In this document: positions 21,645 through 33,525 of the stretch, piece after piece | Position numbering within the stretch: position 1 is the first letter of the stretch | How the letters are laid out: every line of letters starts with the position of its first letter | NCBI RefSeq assembly: GCF_011397635.1 | Contig: NC_064756.1 | Location: forward strand, 37,708,133-37,772,132 | Reading direction: 5' to 3' | Source of the DNA: Epinephelus fuscoguttatus | Taxonomy: Eukaryota > Chordata > Actinopteri > Perciformes > Serranidae | Length of the DNA: 64,000 bases | Position numbers and translations under genes: made by a program | Notes under the pieces: model-generated | Told to the model about the DNA's origin: nothing | Databases searched by the model: none | The model's input: the letters and a program-made list of their open reading frames with translations, nothing else

Positions 21645-22080
21645 GAATGATTTGCATTTCTAAGCATCTGTCACAAGGGCTGGATATTAAAATGATGAAG
21701 CTTGTTGTCCTTTACATATCATAGTTTGTTGATTTGAATTGAATTAGTTCTGTCTTGGGAGATGGACAAAAGTTTAGGTTATTCGTGTGCCACAACTGCA
21801 CAAGACAGAGAGTAGTCAACTATGTAGGCATATGTACTATATTTTAATTCATGCTGAAATGAAATATACAGATGAAGTAAAACAATATAGAAGTACAAAA
21901 AGTATGTAGGCTGCTGTACATGCAGAATGAATGAATATATGAGACGACACATGCAATCCTACAGCGCGCATTTTCCCTGAATGCAGCACAATGACGTAAT
22001 GAGCATGAGCGGAACTGAACCACTTCCGCTTTGCTGCCTTCAGGAGCCCCCCCCCACTGTAGGAGTTTAGGATAGCCTCT
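21069..22080. other. Upstream region of dhrs11 with (TG)n microsatellite
   Basis: AT-rich sequence with about 22 TG dinucleotides at 21596-21640. A cytosine run (22049-22057) lies about 110 bp upstream of the dhrs11 start codon. I saw no TATA box; the promoter position is not resolved. Confidence 0.5.
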
Positions 22081-22162
22081 GTCTCTGCTGCCAAACTCGG
22101 TGTCCCTCTCCTCATTTAACGCGAGGCTGTATTCACAGCAGGTAACCGGTGTGTGGACTGTG

Positions 22163-24273
22163 ATGGACCGCTGGAGGGGCAGAGTGGCTCTGGTGACCGG
22201 AGCTTCGGTCGGGATCGGGGCAGCCATAGCGAAGGAGCTGGTCCGGTACGGTATGAAGGTGGTGGGCTGTGCCAGGGACGTCGAAAAAATACAGGTTTGT
22301 TCTGAACTTCATAGTGCATACTTTTCTGCACCCTGAGGTGAGACAGTCCGTCCAAGTTAAGTTTAACTTGTCTAGCTAGACGTCCAAAGCGGAAGTGACT
22401 GTTGATAAATGCATCTGTTGTTTCAGTACTCAAAGTAGCTTAACTAATTAAAACTTGTAAAATGTATCTTTGTTGGCTACAAAAGACACACACACACACA
22501 CACTGAAAAGGCTCTGTGATAAACTTTAGCCTATGTATTTAAGTCTCTGGAGCCCCTAAAATCCCAAAAGGTGATTATGTATTCACCTAAATACTTTTCT
22601 TGCAGTTGCATTAGATGTAAAGCCAGGTTTTCCCTAAATCTACAGATCTACAGTAATCGTGTTCATGTCAAAATAAACCTTTGATCGACACATGAGGTGG
22701 ATTGTGTAATCAGCTGAGGTGACTGTAAAGCTGATTGTTTGACAACTTTATTTGTGTTTGATTTCAGAAACTGGCAGCCGAGTGTAAAAGTGCAGGCCAC
22801 AGTGGTGTTTTGGTGCCTTACAAGTGTGACTTGAACAACGAGGAAGAGATTCTGTCCATGTTCGCTGCCATCAAGTCGCAGCACAAGGGGGTGGATGTGT
22901 GCATCAACAACGCTGGGCTGGCTCATCCAGAGTCACTGTTGAATGGCAAAACCAGTGGCTGGAAGAACATGCTGGATGTAAGATCACAAGTGTTTTTATT
23001 TTAGAAATCAAATATGATAAAAAAAAAATATATGTTTGTAAAATACAGTACAAATTTAGCTGTCTCAGTTTTAGGATTCCGGTATTGGTCATACTGTCTC
23101 TGTCATGACTCACTGGGACATTTGCATGAAACTGAACAGAGACATTGTTAATGATGTTAGTTACATCTTTGGTTTCTTTCCACCATGACAAGTCAAAAAT
23201 AGGGAAACATGACAAGATTATAGATCAGTAAAGCTTCACATTTTCAGATACAGTGACCTCTAAGCAAAACAAATTGCACACAAAGAAAACATTCAGCAAA
23301 TCTAAAAGGAAACATTGAGTTCTTTCATTCATTTCCGTAACCTGAGCCTATCCCAGGCAGAACAGGTTTCCACTGAGTTCAGTATCAACTGAAAACAGGG
23401 AACTGTCACCGACACCTTTAGGCTGACTCATTTATAGTTTTCAAAGTGGCTAAAAAAGCAGTTTTCTTGTGTATGTTAATGAATGGTTGAGTTACCTCTC
23501 TGTGTATGATTGAAATTTCTGTTGCCAGTTGTTCTCCACCATCAGACTAGAGGCCATTTACTGGAAGGTATTGATGTCTTAACTTGTTGCTTTCCTTCTC
23601 TGTGTCTTGCAGGTGAATGTTCTTGCATTGTGTATATGCACCCGTGAAGCGTATCAGTCAATGAAAGAAAGAAATGTTGACGATGGTCACATCATAAACT
23701 TAAACAGGTACAGTTTTTGTGAAATACAGTAAGTTTAATTAATATTTCAGGGCCTGTCCCGCAATCTGTTTCCTTTAGACTAAAATTTCAAATATTATTA
23801 TCATCTCTATTCAAATTTCCACTAAGGCAACATTACTCAATAGAGCTGTGTATTTTATCATCTTATTCTGATAAGTATAATAAAGGATCACCCATGTATG
23901 GACCAAAGTAGAGCTGTTCATGTACACAGAACACATTTGAGTTTCAGATCAAAGGGTGAATATGAGACGAGAGTTCAGAATATTATATATATTTCCTGGT
24001 ATTTACATCTAGATGTGTTCAACAACTCAGGAGGACATAGTACCTTTTGTTTGAACCTAGTCTCCTCTCCAGGAAGTGAAGAGCATGCTGTATTGGGTTA
24101 ACCCTTTGAAACCTGGAGCAACATCACTTATCCTGTGCTGCTTTCAGGCGCCTTTCACAAGTATTTAAACCTTTGAACCCTGAGCAAATTGGTTTCCTTT
24201 TGAAACCATGGGAAAAAAGGCAATGAGTAACTTAGTAAGATATGTGCCACAAATTGTTTAAAAAAAAAAAATG

Positions 24274-24305
<32 letters not shown>

Positions 24306-25866
24306 GAAAAAAATAGATTCAGAAAATTATTTTTTGAAAATAAAAAATTGGAAAAAAATATTTATAATAATTAATATTTTTACATTTTAAAATTATGTTG
24401 TAGAATTACTATAATTTTTTAGCACTCTTTCTATGTCATTTCCTTGTTTGTTTGGTTTTTATTTTCTTCCTTTTTTTAAAACTATTTTTCTTGTTATAAT
24501 TTTTTCTTTTTACTGATTTTTTTTTTTTTTTTGCTAATTTGTGGGTCATTTCTTCTTCCGTTGCTCATTGTTTTCATCCCATGTTTTTAAAAGAAATTCA
24601 AGCTAATTTGCTCAGGGTTCACAGGGTTAAGGTCTGGTGATTGACTTAGCCAGTCTACACCTTTCCTTTAACTTTTGTTGTGTTGGCACTGTGTTCTCGA
24701 TTATTGTCTTGCTGCATTAGGAATTTCCTCCCGATTAGTTTGGATGCATTTCTCTGTAAAGTGGCTTCTGAATTCATTCTGCACACATCTAGATTCGAAT
24801 ACCAGGAAATAAAAGCTGAATTTCTGAACTCTTGTCTCACATTAATCATTTGATCAGAAACCCAAGTGTCTTCAGTGTACAACAAAAAACAGAGGAAATG
24901 TCCCTGCGTTCCAATAGTTTTGCATGGGACTGTATGTATTTTTGATTTGGGGTTAACTGTCACTTTAAATGATAAATCTCGAGAACAAATCAGTCAAATT
25001 TACATTTTTAGGATTTTTTTTTTTTTTACATTTACAACTACTAGAGACTAAGATCATATCAATAAATGCTGGTGCTGGTTAATTTTTCCTGCATCTCATG
25101 TATCTTCTTCTGTTGCAGCATGAGCGGACATCGTGTTGTCCCCAGTACTGATGTACATTTCTACAGCTCCACCAAATTCGCTGTGACGGCCCTGACAGAG
25201 GGTCTGAGACAGGAGCTGCGTGAAGCAAACACCCACATCAGAGCCTCAGTAAGAAATCCTAAAAAATACTTTTTACCCTACACATTTACACACCTGCAGC
25301 TCTGCGTTATGCTTTATCAAACAATTAACATGTCTAAAGATAAATCTAAAATCTACTACAGCACCATTAACACCAGTATTGGCTGTTATAAGAGCATGGT
25401 ATTTCATAAAGTTTGCTCATGTCTGATATGATCCACTCTTTTTGCAGTGTATTTCTCCTGGTGTGGTGGAGACAGAATTTGCTCATCGTCTCTACAGTGA
25501 CAATACTGACAAAGCTGCTGCTGTATACACCAAATTTAGGGTAAAGTATTATTCCTACATTCTCACCAGAATAGAGAAAGTATCTGAACCGTTTAAGCAG
25601 TACATATTTTTATTTCACTTTTCACTTCTCTTACAGCCTTTGGAAGCAATAGATGTTGTGAATGCTGTAACATATGTCCTGAGTGCCCCTCCCCATGTGC
25701 AGGTATGTCAGTTCATGTGCTTTTTATTGTGACTTATCACATGTGTTCAACCTTTGCTATTTCACTGTTGACATATCATTAATCGACACATACTGAGATA
25801 ACCTTTACATGTCTTTACTTGTAGATTGGCAACATTCAGATGCGACCTGTGGAGCAGGTGTCATAG
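22163..25866 (+). CDS. dhrs11: Dehydrogenase/reductase SDR family member 11
   Basis: Seven exons splice to a 255-residue short-chain dehydrogenase: 22163-22294, 22768-22977, 23613-23707, 25119-25248, 25448-25540, 25637-25702 and 25825-25866. Every intron has GT-AG ends and phases match. The product has the classical SDR layout: cofactor-binding TGASVGIG (residues 12-19), Arg38 in CARD suggesting NADP(H) use, Asp65, NNAG (91-94), and a catalytic Ser near 146 with Tyr161 and Lys165 in YSSTK. It ends MRPVEQVS. Length and sequence resemble vertebrate DHRS11, described as an NADPH-dependent 3(17)-ketosteroid reductase of the cytosol. The start ATG was chosen because MDRWRGRVALVTG aligns with the family N-terminus, although the frame is open upstream. 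It is intact, unlike everything else in the window. dhrs11a/dhrs11b paralogue assignment is not possible here. Confidence 0.95.
24098..24630. mobile_element. TTAA-type MITE inserted in Tc1 remnant
   Basis: The left end TTAACCCTTTGAAACCTGGAG and right end GCTCAGGGTTCACAGGGTTAA are imperfect inverted repeats ending in TTAA. The right junction falls inside the transposase motif SPDLNP of Tc1 element 2. The interior is AT-rich, with an (AT)n run at 24274-24299 and poly-T tracts. No coding sequence. Confidence 0.7.
24630..24760 (-). pseudogene. Tc1-like transposase 2 fragment
   Basis: The - strand encodes GRKFLMQQDNNREHSANTTK and, after a frame change, DWLSQSPDLNP. These are the second catalytic Asp motif and the start of the third motif of Tc1-type DDE transposases. 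The reading stops where the TTAA-type MITE begins. Confidence 0.65.
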
Positions 25867-27640
25867 TTACGCAACATGAGACGGCTGATTTAATGTACTG
25901 ACACTGTCTTAATCTACTTGGTTCACTACAATTACTTTATCTGATCATGGAATTAATTTTGTTTAAATTTCTACAATAAATTGCACTTGTATGGAATAAA
26001 ATGTCTGATCTGAAGATAAAATTTGTTGCTTCAGTTACTTCATTTTTATTGTCATACATTGTAGCTGGGCAGTAAACAAGTAGATCACAGAGATACACCA
26101 ATCCTGACCATAACTTAAACTTATTGAATTAAAAATATCTTAGAAATTACTTATCTCTCACCAACACAGGACAATGCTTCAGTAGGCATCAGGACTCAAA
26201 CTTATAACCTTAGACCCCAAGGGCACATCAAGATCTTTTTGAGCTTCCTGCCAGGTGAGAAACTACATATTGGCTTCACAATGACACAAGGGTTGCATAT
26301 AAAGACAGAGTTTAAACTACTGTTAAAAAAACAAATAAATAAAAATCAGTTAACAAGATGACATTCTGAGATTTTTACAAAGACTGATTGCTTCATAATA
26401 CACAAACTGATGTGTAAAGATGCACTTATTCCTGTTGATGTTGATAGTTTACACGAGGATAAAAGTCAAAATATTGTCAAAAATTCAGCTTTTGAGATAT
26501 AATTTTGAAATTGACCAAAGTAGTCCTACCATGATGTCAAAATTTTGTCCTGTTTTTCAATGAACACTGGAGATTCATGTAATGAGAATTTGTTGTCACT
26601 CTTTATGTTGTTGTTTGTACTAAAACATTATGATGTAATGTGGGCTCAATCTGTGATACTGCAAATACCTGGCTGGATCGTTTGTAGAGGACAGTCTGAA
26701 GATTTTGGGTTGTGAATTTGGTGTTGACAGAACAAAAAATATTAGATGAGATGGATGTAATTTGTTTACAGTTTCTGCAAAAACAGGCTGTTAAGCTTCA
26801 TCATTCCTGCCAGATCCAGGCGTGTAAAATTTTGGCTGTATTTGGACTACATTTTAGTGAAAGTTGCAAAGTCGTAGCACGTCTGACTGATTTGTTCTGA
26901 ATTTTTTCAGTTTTAAACTTGAGACTTTAGTTGCAGTAGTGCCACTATCAGGACTATAAGCAAATTTTTAGTTGAGGAAGTTTGGCAGTGGACTATGTGC
27001 AAAGTTTCATTTATTTTCATGCCTGAGAAAGCAGATTTCATGGTACAAGACTGACCAAAGTGGTACCACCCAGCCCATAAATACAGATAAGCTGCTGTTA
27101 GTTTCCTTTCCACTAGATGTCAGTCTTGCAGTGCTTTTCAGCTTCATTGCTGCTGCCACAGCAACAAACTGACAAACTGAGCCTGGTTGACAGCCCCAGT
27201 TACATCTGGAACTCTCATTCACTCATTTTGATATATATATATATTTTTTTACATCCATCCCTCCACCTCTCCCTACCTCTCTGTCTCTCTTTCATCCTCA
27301 CCTTTACCTCCACCTCTTGTCTAACCTCTGCTTTTCCTTCTCTCTCTTGCCCCTTTCTATTCATCACCCTCATTTCCCTCTCTCCATTTTCTCTTCCAAT
27401 TTTCCTTAAATCTTCTCTCTTCTCCCACATCCATTTTTCTCTGTATTACCTTGAAATACTCTCTCCAGCTCTTGCCTCTTATTGTTTCTTTCATTTCTCT
27501 TTCTCACTCTCTCGTTGGTCTGACTTTGTTGCTGATGGCTGTTTTGTCATTATGGCTGTTGCTCTTTAATTCTGGGACACTGTTGAGGGTGGTGTAGAAG
27601 AAAGGGATAGTTCAGATTTTTTGAGGTGGGGTTTTATGGG
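25867..27640. other. Region downstream of dhrs11, no gene seen
   Basis: After the poly(A) signals there is AT-rich intergenic DNA. A pyrimidine-rich tract (TC-rich, 27250-27500) gives a long but low-complexity open frame on the + strand that I do not accept as a gene. Confidence 0.5.
25975..26000 (+). promoter_or_regulatory. Poly(A) signals of dhrs11
   Basis: AATAAA occurs at 25975-25980 and again at 25995-26000, 109-134 bp after the stop codon of dhrs11. Confidence 0.75.
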
Positions 27641-28196
27641 GTACTTACTCATGGTCAGTATATCACATACAGTAGATGTCAGTCATCATGCCCCCAGTTT
27701 GGAGAAGCAGGCTGGAGTCTGACATGGAAGCTCAGCAATGTACTGCTGTGGAGGGGTCAGCAACAAAACATATTTAAGCCTCCTAAAAAAAAAAATCTAT
27801 GTCAATTGAGGTGTACCCCATATTTAAAATATTTGTACAGCTTCATCATGCTGTCAGACAGTGATTTTCAAATGAAAAATGAAGCCATTATAGTGCTCAG
27901 TTCAAAGCCTGCACTGAAAAAAAACAGTGGAGTCAGGCTTTGAAAAAAACAGATGGGGAACTGAAACTGTTAACAGGTTTCCCATCAGAACAGAGAGGCA
28001 AAGAGGTGAAAATACTCTTAATATAGCAAACACTTAAAACTGATGCTGATTTTTTCTTAGTGGGCAAAAATATATTTTGTTGCTGACCCCTCCACAGCAG
28101 TACATTGCTGAGCTTCTGTGTCAGTCTCCAGCCTGCTTCTTCAAATTGGGGGTGTGCTGACATCTACTGTACTGTATGTAATACACTACCCAATAG
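27640..28196. mobile_element. Palindromic MITE with ~150-bp arms
   Basis: The left arm (about 27640-27775) and right arm (about 28060-28196) are near-perfect inverted copies, sharing GAAGCAGGCTGGAG, AAGCTCAGCAATGTACTGCT and GGAGGGGTCAGCAACAAAA. The central ~280 bp is not repeated. Arms of this sequence are common in fish genomes. No transposase was found. Confidence 0.85.
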
Positions 28197-28235
28197 GGTA
28201 TAGCCATGTAATAACTTCTGCCCCACCAACACTGA

Positions 28236-28760
28236 AAGGTGAAGTGTCAAAGAATCGGTGCCTGGAAGTGGGCCTGTAGGCTCCCGACCTTGAACTTCTT
28301 GTCCTTGTTAGTCGTCTTCAAATGTCGATTTGATCTCTTAGGTTCAGCTGGCAAATACTTAAAGAAACACTGGAAACAGGCAAGGTCCGATGCAATCAAG
28401 TTTAATGTGTCAACAGGCTTTAACACATACAACTTAGTGAGTCAGACTCCGGAGTGTGACTAAAGAACTGCGTTCAGAACCCTAGCTTATATGCTGGTGG
28501 AGATCCAGATGAGTCTCCACCTTTTTTGCTAATACTTCCTACTCGAACCCAATTCTATTGGTGGAGAACTTCTTTGTGTCCAATTCTGATTGGGCCCGTT
28601 TTTAATGGTGTGATGTAGCCTGGAATTTCCCAAAATTCCTTCCCTTAGGTTCGGTACCATTCTCGCTCTATTTTTTAAAAATATGTGCATTCTGGGGACT
28701 CTCTATACAGTCCACAATGCGTCTAGTTTCATGCAAGATGTGAATTCCAGGGACTTCTAC
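28236..28760 (-). mobile_element. LTR-like block, - copy
   Basis: Reading the - strand, this matches 6396-6865 in the same order: AGTCCCCAGA, TTTTTAAAAAATAGAG, a CATATAAGC TATA-like motif, ATTAAACTTGATTGCA at the poly(A)-signal position, CCAGTGTTTC and CCAGGCACCGATT. No coding region adjoins it, so it fits a solo LTR. The extra copy allows the repeat limits to be estimated. Confidence 0.6.
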
Positions 28761-29380
28761 ACGGCCCACAGTGTTTCTAGTTTCATGCAAATAAAACCTT
28801 GGAGTACAATATGTGAGCAAGTGTGTGCTAGTTACAGCACCTGAGTATGTGTTTCATCATTAAACAGGACATGGTGTGTTCTTTCAGTAAATGACCTTGA
28901 CAACAGATTCAAAGGAGTGAATGATCAAAGGAGTAAATGACCTCGACAGTATCTAATACAGATTCAAAGCTTTTATAATGCCTTGTACATATATGGCTCT
29001 TTTTTGTTTCCCAATCACTTAGATATCTTAACTTTATTACTTGATTTACTAAGCACAAACTTTTACACTACAAAGGTCAGATCCATCAGTTGGATACCAG
29101 GGATGCAAATGGATGTAAAAAAGAAGACAAATAGATTGAAAAATACCTGGAATATGTAGCAGAATGTGAGAAGAAATGTATTTTCCTGACATGTGGAAAC
29201 TGAAAACCACTGGGTCAAATCCAACCCAATCTTGTCAATATAGCACCAGTGGGTTAACTTTACTCAGTACTCATATATAGAAAGCACAAGACAATGGGTT
29301 GTTTTAATTCAGTGTTATTGTTATTGTTTTTTTTTTATCACTGTTGGACTATGTGCCCAAACTAAAATATGGCATGTTTA
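28761..29380. other. Intergenic DNA, no gene seen
   Basis: AT-rich sequence. It has a short internal duplication (TTCATGCAA(G/A) after TCTAGT at about 28725 and 28780) near the LTR start, possibly the remains of the 5' end of the LTR. Confidence 0.4.
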
Positions 29381-29383
29381 CAG

Positions 29384-29720
29384 ATAGGACTGCAGTTAAC
29401 AATTATATTTAATTTATCTGTTGATTCTCAAGTAATCGATTAGTTGATGGATCTATAAAATGTGGTGAAAAATGAAATGTGATGATTTGTGTTTACCAAA
29501 GCCCAAGATGATGCATCACAATGCAAATATATTCTGTTTAGTGTCATAGAGGAGAAAAAAAAACAGAAAATGATCACATTTAGGAAGCTGGAATCAGAGA
29601 ATTTCAGCTTTTTTTCTTGAAAATCTCTTAAACCAATTAATTGATTATCAAATTAGTTAATTAATGTAATAATTGAAAACAACAACTATAACTACAATCG
29701 ACTTATCATTGCAGCTCCAG
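29384..29720. mobile_element. hAT-like MITE
   Basis: The left end GGACTGCAGTTAACAATTAT and right end TCGACTTATCATTGCAGCTCC form imperfect inverted repeats. The internal ATCGATTAG-like and AATTGATTA motifs are typical of a common fish MITE. No coding sequence was found. Confidence 0.45.
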
Positions 29721-31800
29721 TTGCAAATGGTTATAATCTAATTAATTTACATGTCAGTTATTGTTAGCTTATATAATCTGTTTCCTTTGCTGTTTTGAAC
29801 ATGTACACATTGTTTTGTACAACAATCAATTTTTAACAGTGGCTCATTGGTGCTGTAGTGACCCAGACTGTGTCCATTTTGACCCAGTGATATGATATGC
29901 ACACATAACAGTGGCTGGACACCAATGTGACATTGCACTTAAGAGAGTCTAGAAGCACATTTCAGCTATATTCAGTTTTCAAATACCTTTGACATGAATT
30001 ACAAAATACATGGCATTGCATGGATTATCTGTAGTCTATCCAACATGTCCACTTCCCTCCTGTATCCTTGAACACTGCTATCAAATGTTTAGACAATACT
30101 GCCACCTAGTGGCACCTAGTCAGTGTTACAATTCAAAACTGAGGCTGGGAAGACAGCTCAAGTAGGACAAAGGCAGGCTTTCATTTGTCAGTAGTACACA
30201 CTGATCTTAAACACCAAAACACTTATGGCACTGATACAGACCTTTTTACATAGATCAGGTTTTAGGCAAAATGTGACAACATTAAACACATTTTCCTTTT
30301 TCCTTTATCAGTTACATTCTACTGTTTTAAGCTCTATTGCCACAGCGATCCCTTGTAAATACAAAGTCAGATTTGGGAAGAACAGACCACTGGTGCCTGA
30401 TCAGTAGTCAGTATAAACAGATACTCTGATTCAAGGTGCAGAGTCAGCAGAGGCAAACAAAACCAAAGGGGATCACACAAGCAGATCAAAAACAGGCAAG
30501 AAACAAAGCCAGGAGCTACAGCAGAAAACATGGCAAAGGAGAGATACTGGGCAGGTACACAGGATATACTGAGGAAGTTAAAGGGCTGATGAGGGGAAGG
30601 TGTGCACACAGGTGAAGAATCAGGACACAGAGAGGGGTGGGAACACTCAGGACAGCTGGTAGATGGTGATTATTGTGTAGATGAAATGACACTTATTCCT
30701 GATGCCCTCTCAGTAATCAACAATGCAAAACCAGTGAAATCTATTTGCAAATGACCTTCATGTTTACAATATTAAATCTCCTGTGTCCCTGTGTCCTCAT
30801 ATGAGGACATTACATTTTGGGTTTTCTTACACCTTATACTTTGACTGTTTAACAAAGACCTGTTGTCCGAGTTCGTAAACACTTAAAGTGGCAAGACCAC
30901 TAAAAACATGTTGGCAGCCAACTCTGCCAAGTCAGTCTACAGCCCATCCCAACAGAAAAAGTGGACAAGGTACAAAAACTGATCAGATTTTACTACAAAT
31001 GATACATTTCATTAAAATGTGTCATTTGCATTTAAAGTCAATGTTATATAAATGTATAAAATTCTAATTTATGCAGGGCTGAATGTCCAAAATCTGTCTC
31101 AGGGACAAAAGAAATAAATCAAACTACACATAAAAGGCCACATTTTATATAATGAAATAATAACTGAGCTATCTGAGTTATTATATTATTATATTATTAG
31201 CTACTGAGGCTGGCTGTGGGAATCCTGCTGGATGGGAGTGATTTTCACTCTTCATCCTGTGACTGGAACAAGACAGAAAAATGTCAGCGGGACCCTGCAT
31301 TCATGCAGTGTCAGAATAATCTGAAAAAATTCATTTCCGACTGGGAAAGTCCTGAACGCCCCCTCAAGTCAGAACAACTTGGGAAGTCTTTGAAAACTTG
31401 TAGCTACATGAGTTGCCAAGTTGGCATAATATATGAGGAAACATAGCAGACAAAAGTAAATGTTTGGCTGATGGCAATAAACTTTTCATTAATTCATATG
31501 TTGCATTTTACATTTTTTTTAATACTGTATGTTATCAGGCTGTAACACACACAGTCAGCTAGATTATTTGGAAAGGTTATTTATTACCATTAGTCAAACA
31601 GAATTGTAGTAGTTTTAGGGGATGTTCTATTGCAGCAACATGTCTGGGACAAATCTTGTAATATGAAGCTTCAACATGTTTAAATGCTCTGAGCAATTAA
31701 ATACAACACATCCTCTTTGTGGCATCCATGATGTGTCAGAAGAATAATTCCCAACTTGGAAAATGGGACCTTGCCAGGAGTACATGAATGCAGCAATAAT
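29721..31800. other. Intergenic DNA, no gene seen
   Basis: Mostly AT-rich. An A/G-rich, CA-punctuated stretch lies at 30400-30660. I found no gene with family motifs or exon signals. Confidence 0.45.
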
Positions 31801-31804
31801 TACA

Positions 31805-32045
31805 ATCAGCATTTCTCAATCTGTGTTCTTGCCTGTACTTGTGTTCTTGCGCACTTGTGAAACGTCATCAGTCGCAAGTACTGTTCCAATTCAAAGTCCG
31901 CATCCAGCCAAGTACAGTCCAAATGCCCGAATGTGAACTTACTCCGCCTGTTCCATCGGGGATGCATCGGGAGGTGACTTGTGTGGACTTTTGACAGCCA
32001 GGTATCCCAGAATGCATTTCTCACAGACCAGTGTCAATGGCAGCA
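31805..32045. repeat. ~240-bp repeat, left inverted copy
   Basis: It matches the reverse complement of 37725-37965, including GTACTGTTCCAATTCAAAGT, AGTCCAAATGCCCG and AGCCAGGTATCCCAG. In this orientation it runs into ATGGCAGCAATGGCGGAGG at 32038 and a GTAAGT splice donor, so it may be the promoter of a transposon gene such as a Myb-like Harbinger partner. It may instead be a long terminal inverted repeat of an element spanning 31.8-38 kb. Confidence 0.7.
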
Positions 32046-32134
32046 ATGGCGGAGGAAACCAAAACGCGCAACTGTAAGTTAGAATTTTCGAAATATTAAT
32101 GTTGTGTCTCAAAATGTAGTTTTAACATTTTTAG

Positions 32135-33525
32135 TAGGGTTGGGAATCTCTCTGTGATAGACGATTCGATACGTATCTAGATACATGGGTTACGATACGA
32201 TTCGATACGATTCTACAGTTAACATTTGTTGATGTAGACATTAATCATACATTATAAAATAAAGAAGCCAATTCTATAAAAGTGATATTCTTACAGTATT
32301 TTCAAATTTGTAAAAGACCATATCCCCAAGCACTGTTGTTGTATGGCACTGGCAAAAATAAAATAAAAAGACAAACAACAACAAAATCACATGTCAACTG
32401 TATGGACATGGACATGGACCAAAAAAGTCTTGCTGAATGAACATCATTTTGTTGGATGGGATCAATATAAAAATGAGAAGAAGTTTTAAACTTTAAGTGA
32501 AGTGAACGTTAAGTAAAATTTAAGTGTTTTAAACCTACTTGTGTTGTTTTTATGGTATTGTCTGTGTTTTTGTATGTATCTTATATGGACTTGAGTCTGG
32601 AATAAAGTTTATTATAACAATGTACAATATAAACATAAAGCAGAATAAAATAATAACATGCAATGTAGGGGCAGAATCTGACATCTCCTGTTATTAGTTG
32701 ATATCATGGATTGTGATGACTAGCAGCTTATCACTGACAGCATGTCAGACTGTTTCTCTGTGTTTGCTACACTCTGTCATTTATAAAAAGATAAATCACT
32801 TTTCTATAATACATCAGTGATATTTCAATGGAATAAATTACTTATTAACTTATTCATACTTCAAAAACAGCATGAATAAGTGATTAACATAGGGGGGGAT
32901 CAAAATAAAATGAATAAAATAAAAATCAACCAGCCACCCTCCTCTTCTGACAAGTAAAGAACAGTCCCTTAAGTGCGCTGAGGTTTGTGGAAATGTGAAC
33001 GGCTCGTTTCTCCTCTGACACGTCACATACCTGTGTGCTGCCAGGTATTTCTGGGCAGTCGTGACACTGACGAAGACTTCTTGGACCTGGGGCCGGGCTT
33101 CTCGGTTGCCGCCGCACAGCACTATGGCCGCCATATTTGACAGGAATATGTATTTCTGTCTGTGTCTGTGACCCCCCGTTCAACCCACAACCGGCGGGAT
33201 TCGCCTTTCGTTTCTGCTGCGACTTGGCTGCTCCCTGGTTTATCCACCGGTCAAGCTGGCACTGATGTTTACATCCATTATCGTTGTCAGTAATGCCTGC
33301 TACGGAGCATGCCACCAGCTCTCGTGTTGTTTTAGAGATGCAAACTGTTAAAGCCAGTCAACCGACTGCTAGTCTCATGATACCCGATCCATGACTCTAC
33401 AATCGAATTCATCTAAGGATTCATAGCTGATTCGTATCGATTGAGGAGGCTGCTACCGATGCAGCCGTATCTCTCGCTTGTCAAACCGGATATCCAGTCG
33501 TATCGGTTAATCGTTCCCAACCCTA
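32135..33525. mobile_element. Non-autonomous hAT element with 8-bp TSD
   Basis: The ends are TAGGGTTGGGAAT and its inverse TCCCAACCCTA, flanked on both sides by the identical 8-mer ATTTTTAG (32127-32134 and 33526-33533), the hallmark of hAT insertion. Subterminal sequence is rich in GATTCGATACG-like repeats on the left, with CGTATCGATT on the right. The interior has no transposase; a - strand open frame at 32926-33315 shows no family motif I recognise and is probably captured or random sequence. Confidence 0.9.

Larger units (their letters stand above)
23880..24932 (-). mobile_element. Tc1-like transposon 2, deleted, in dhrs11 intron 3
   Basis: The right end reads GCATGGGACTG followed by TA at 24933. 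Internal sequence at 24780-24905 is mirrored at about 23910-24010, including ACGAGAGTTCAGAA and a CTGGTATTTACATCTAGATG-like stretch. A - strand transposase scrap (FLMQQDNNREHSANTTK, then DWLSQSPDLNP) shows the second Asp region and the start of the third catalytic motif. Most of the transposase is missing, and a MITE has inserted at 24098-24630. Confidence 0.65.

Noticed and set aside
22100..22162. Upstream in-frame extension of dhrs11 exon 1
   Set aside because: The extra residues do not resemble the family N-terminus, whereas MDRWRGRVALVTG does.
27117..27569. 150-codon + strand frame in a pyrimidine-rich tract
   Set aside because: The translation is Ser/Leu/Phe/Pro low complexity from TC-rich DNA; no splice or family signal.
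30225..30407. Short + strand frame of 60 codons
   Set aside because: No motif, no splice context and typical length for chance frames in this DNA.
32926..33315. 129-codon - strand frame inside the hAT element
   Set aside because: No recognised transposase or zinc-finger motif; kept only as a note within the element.
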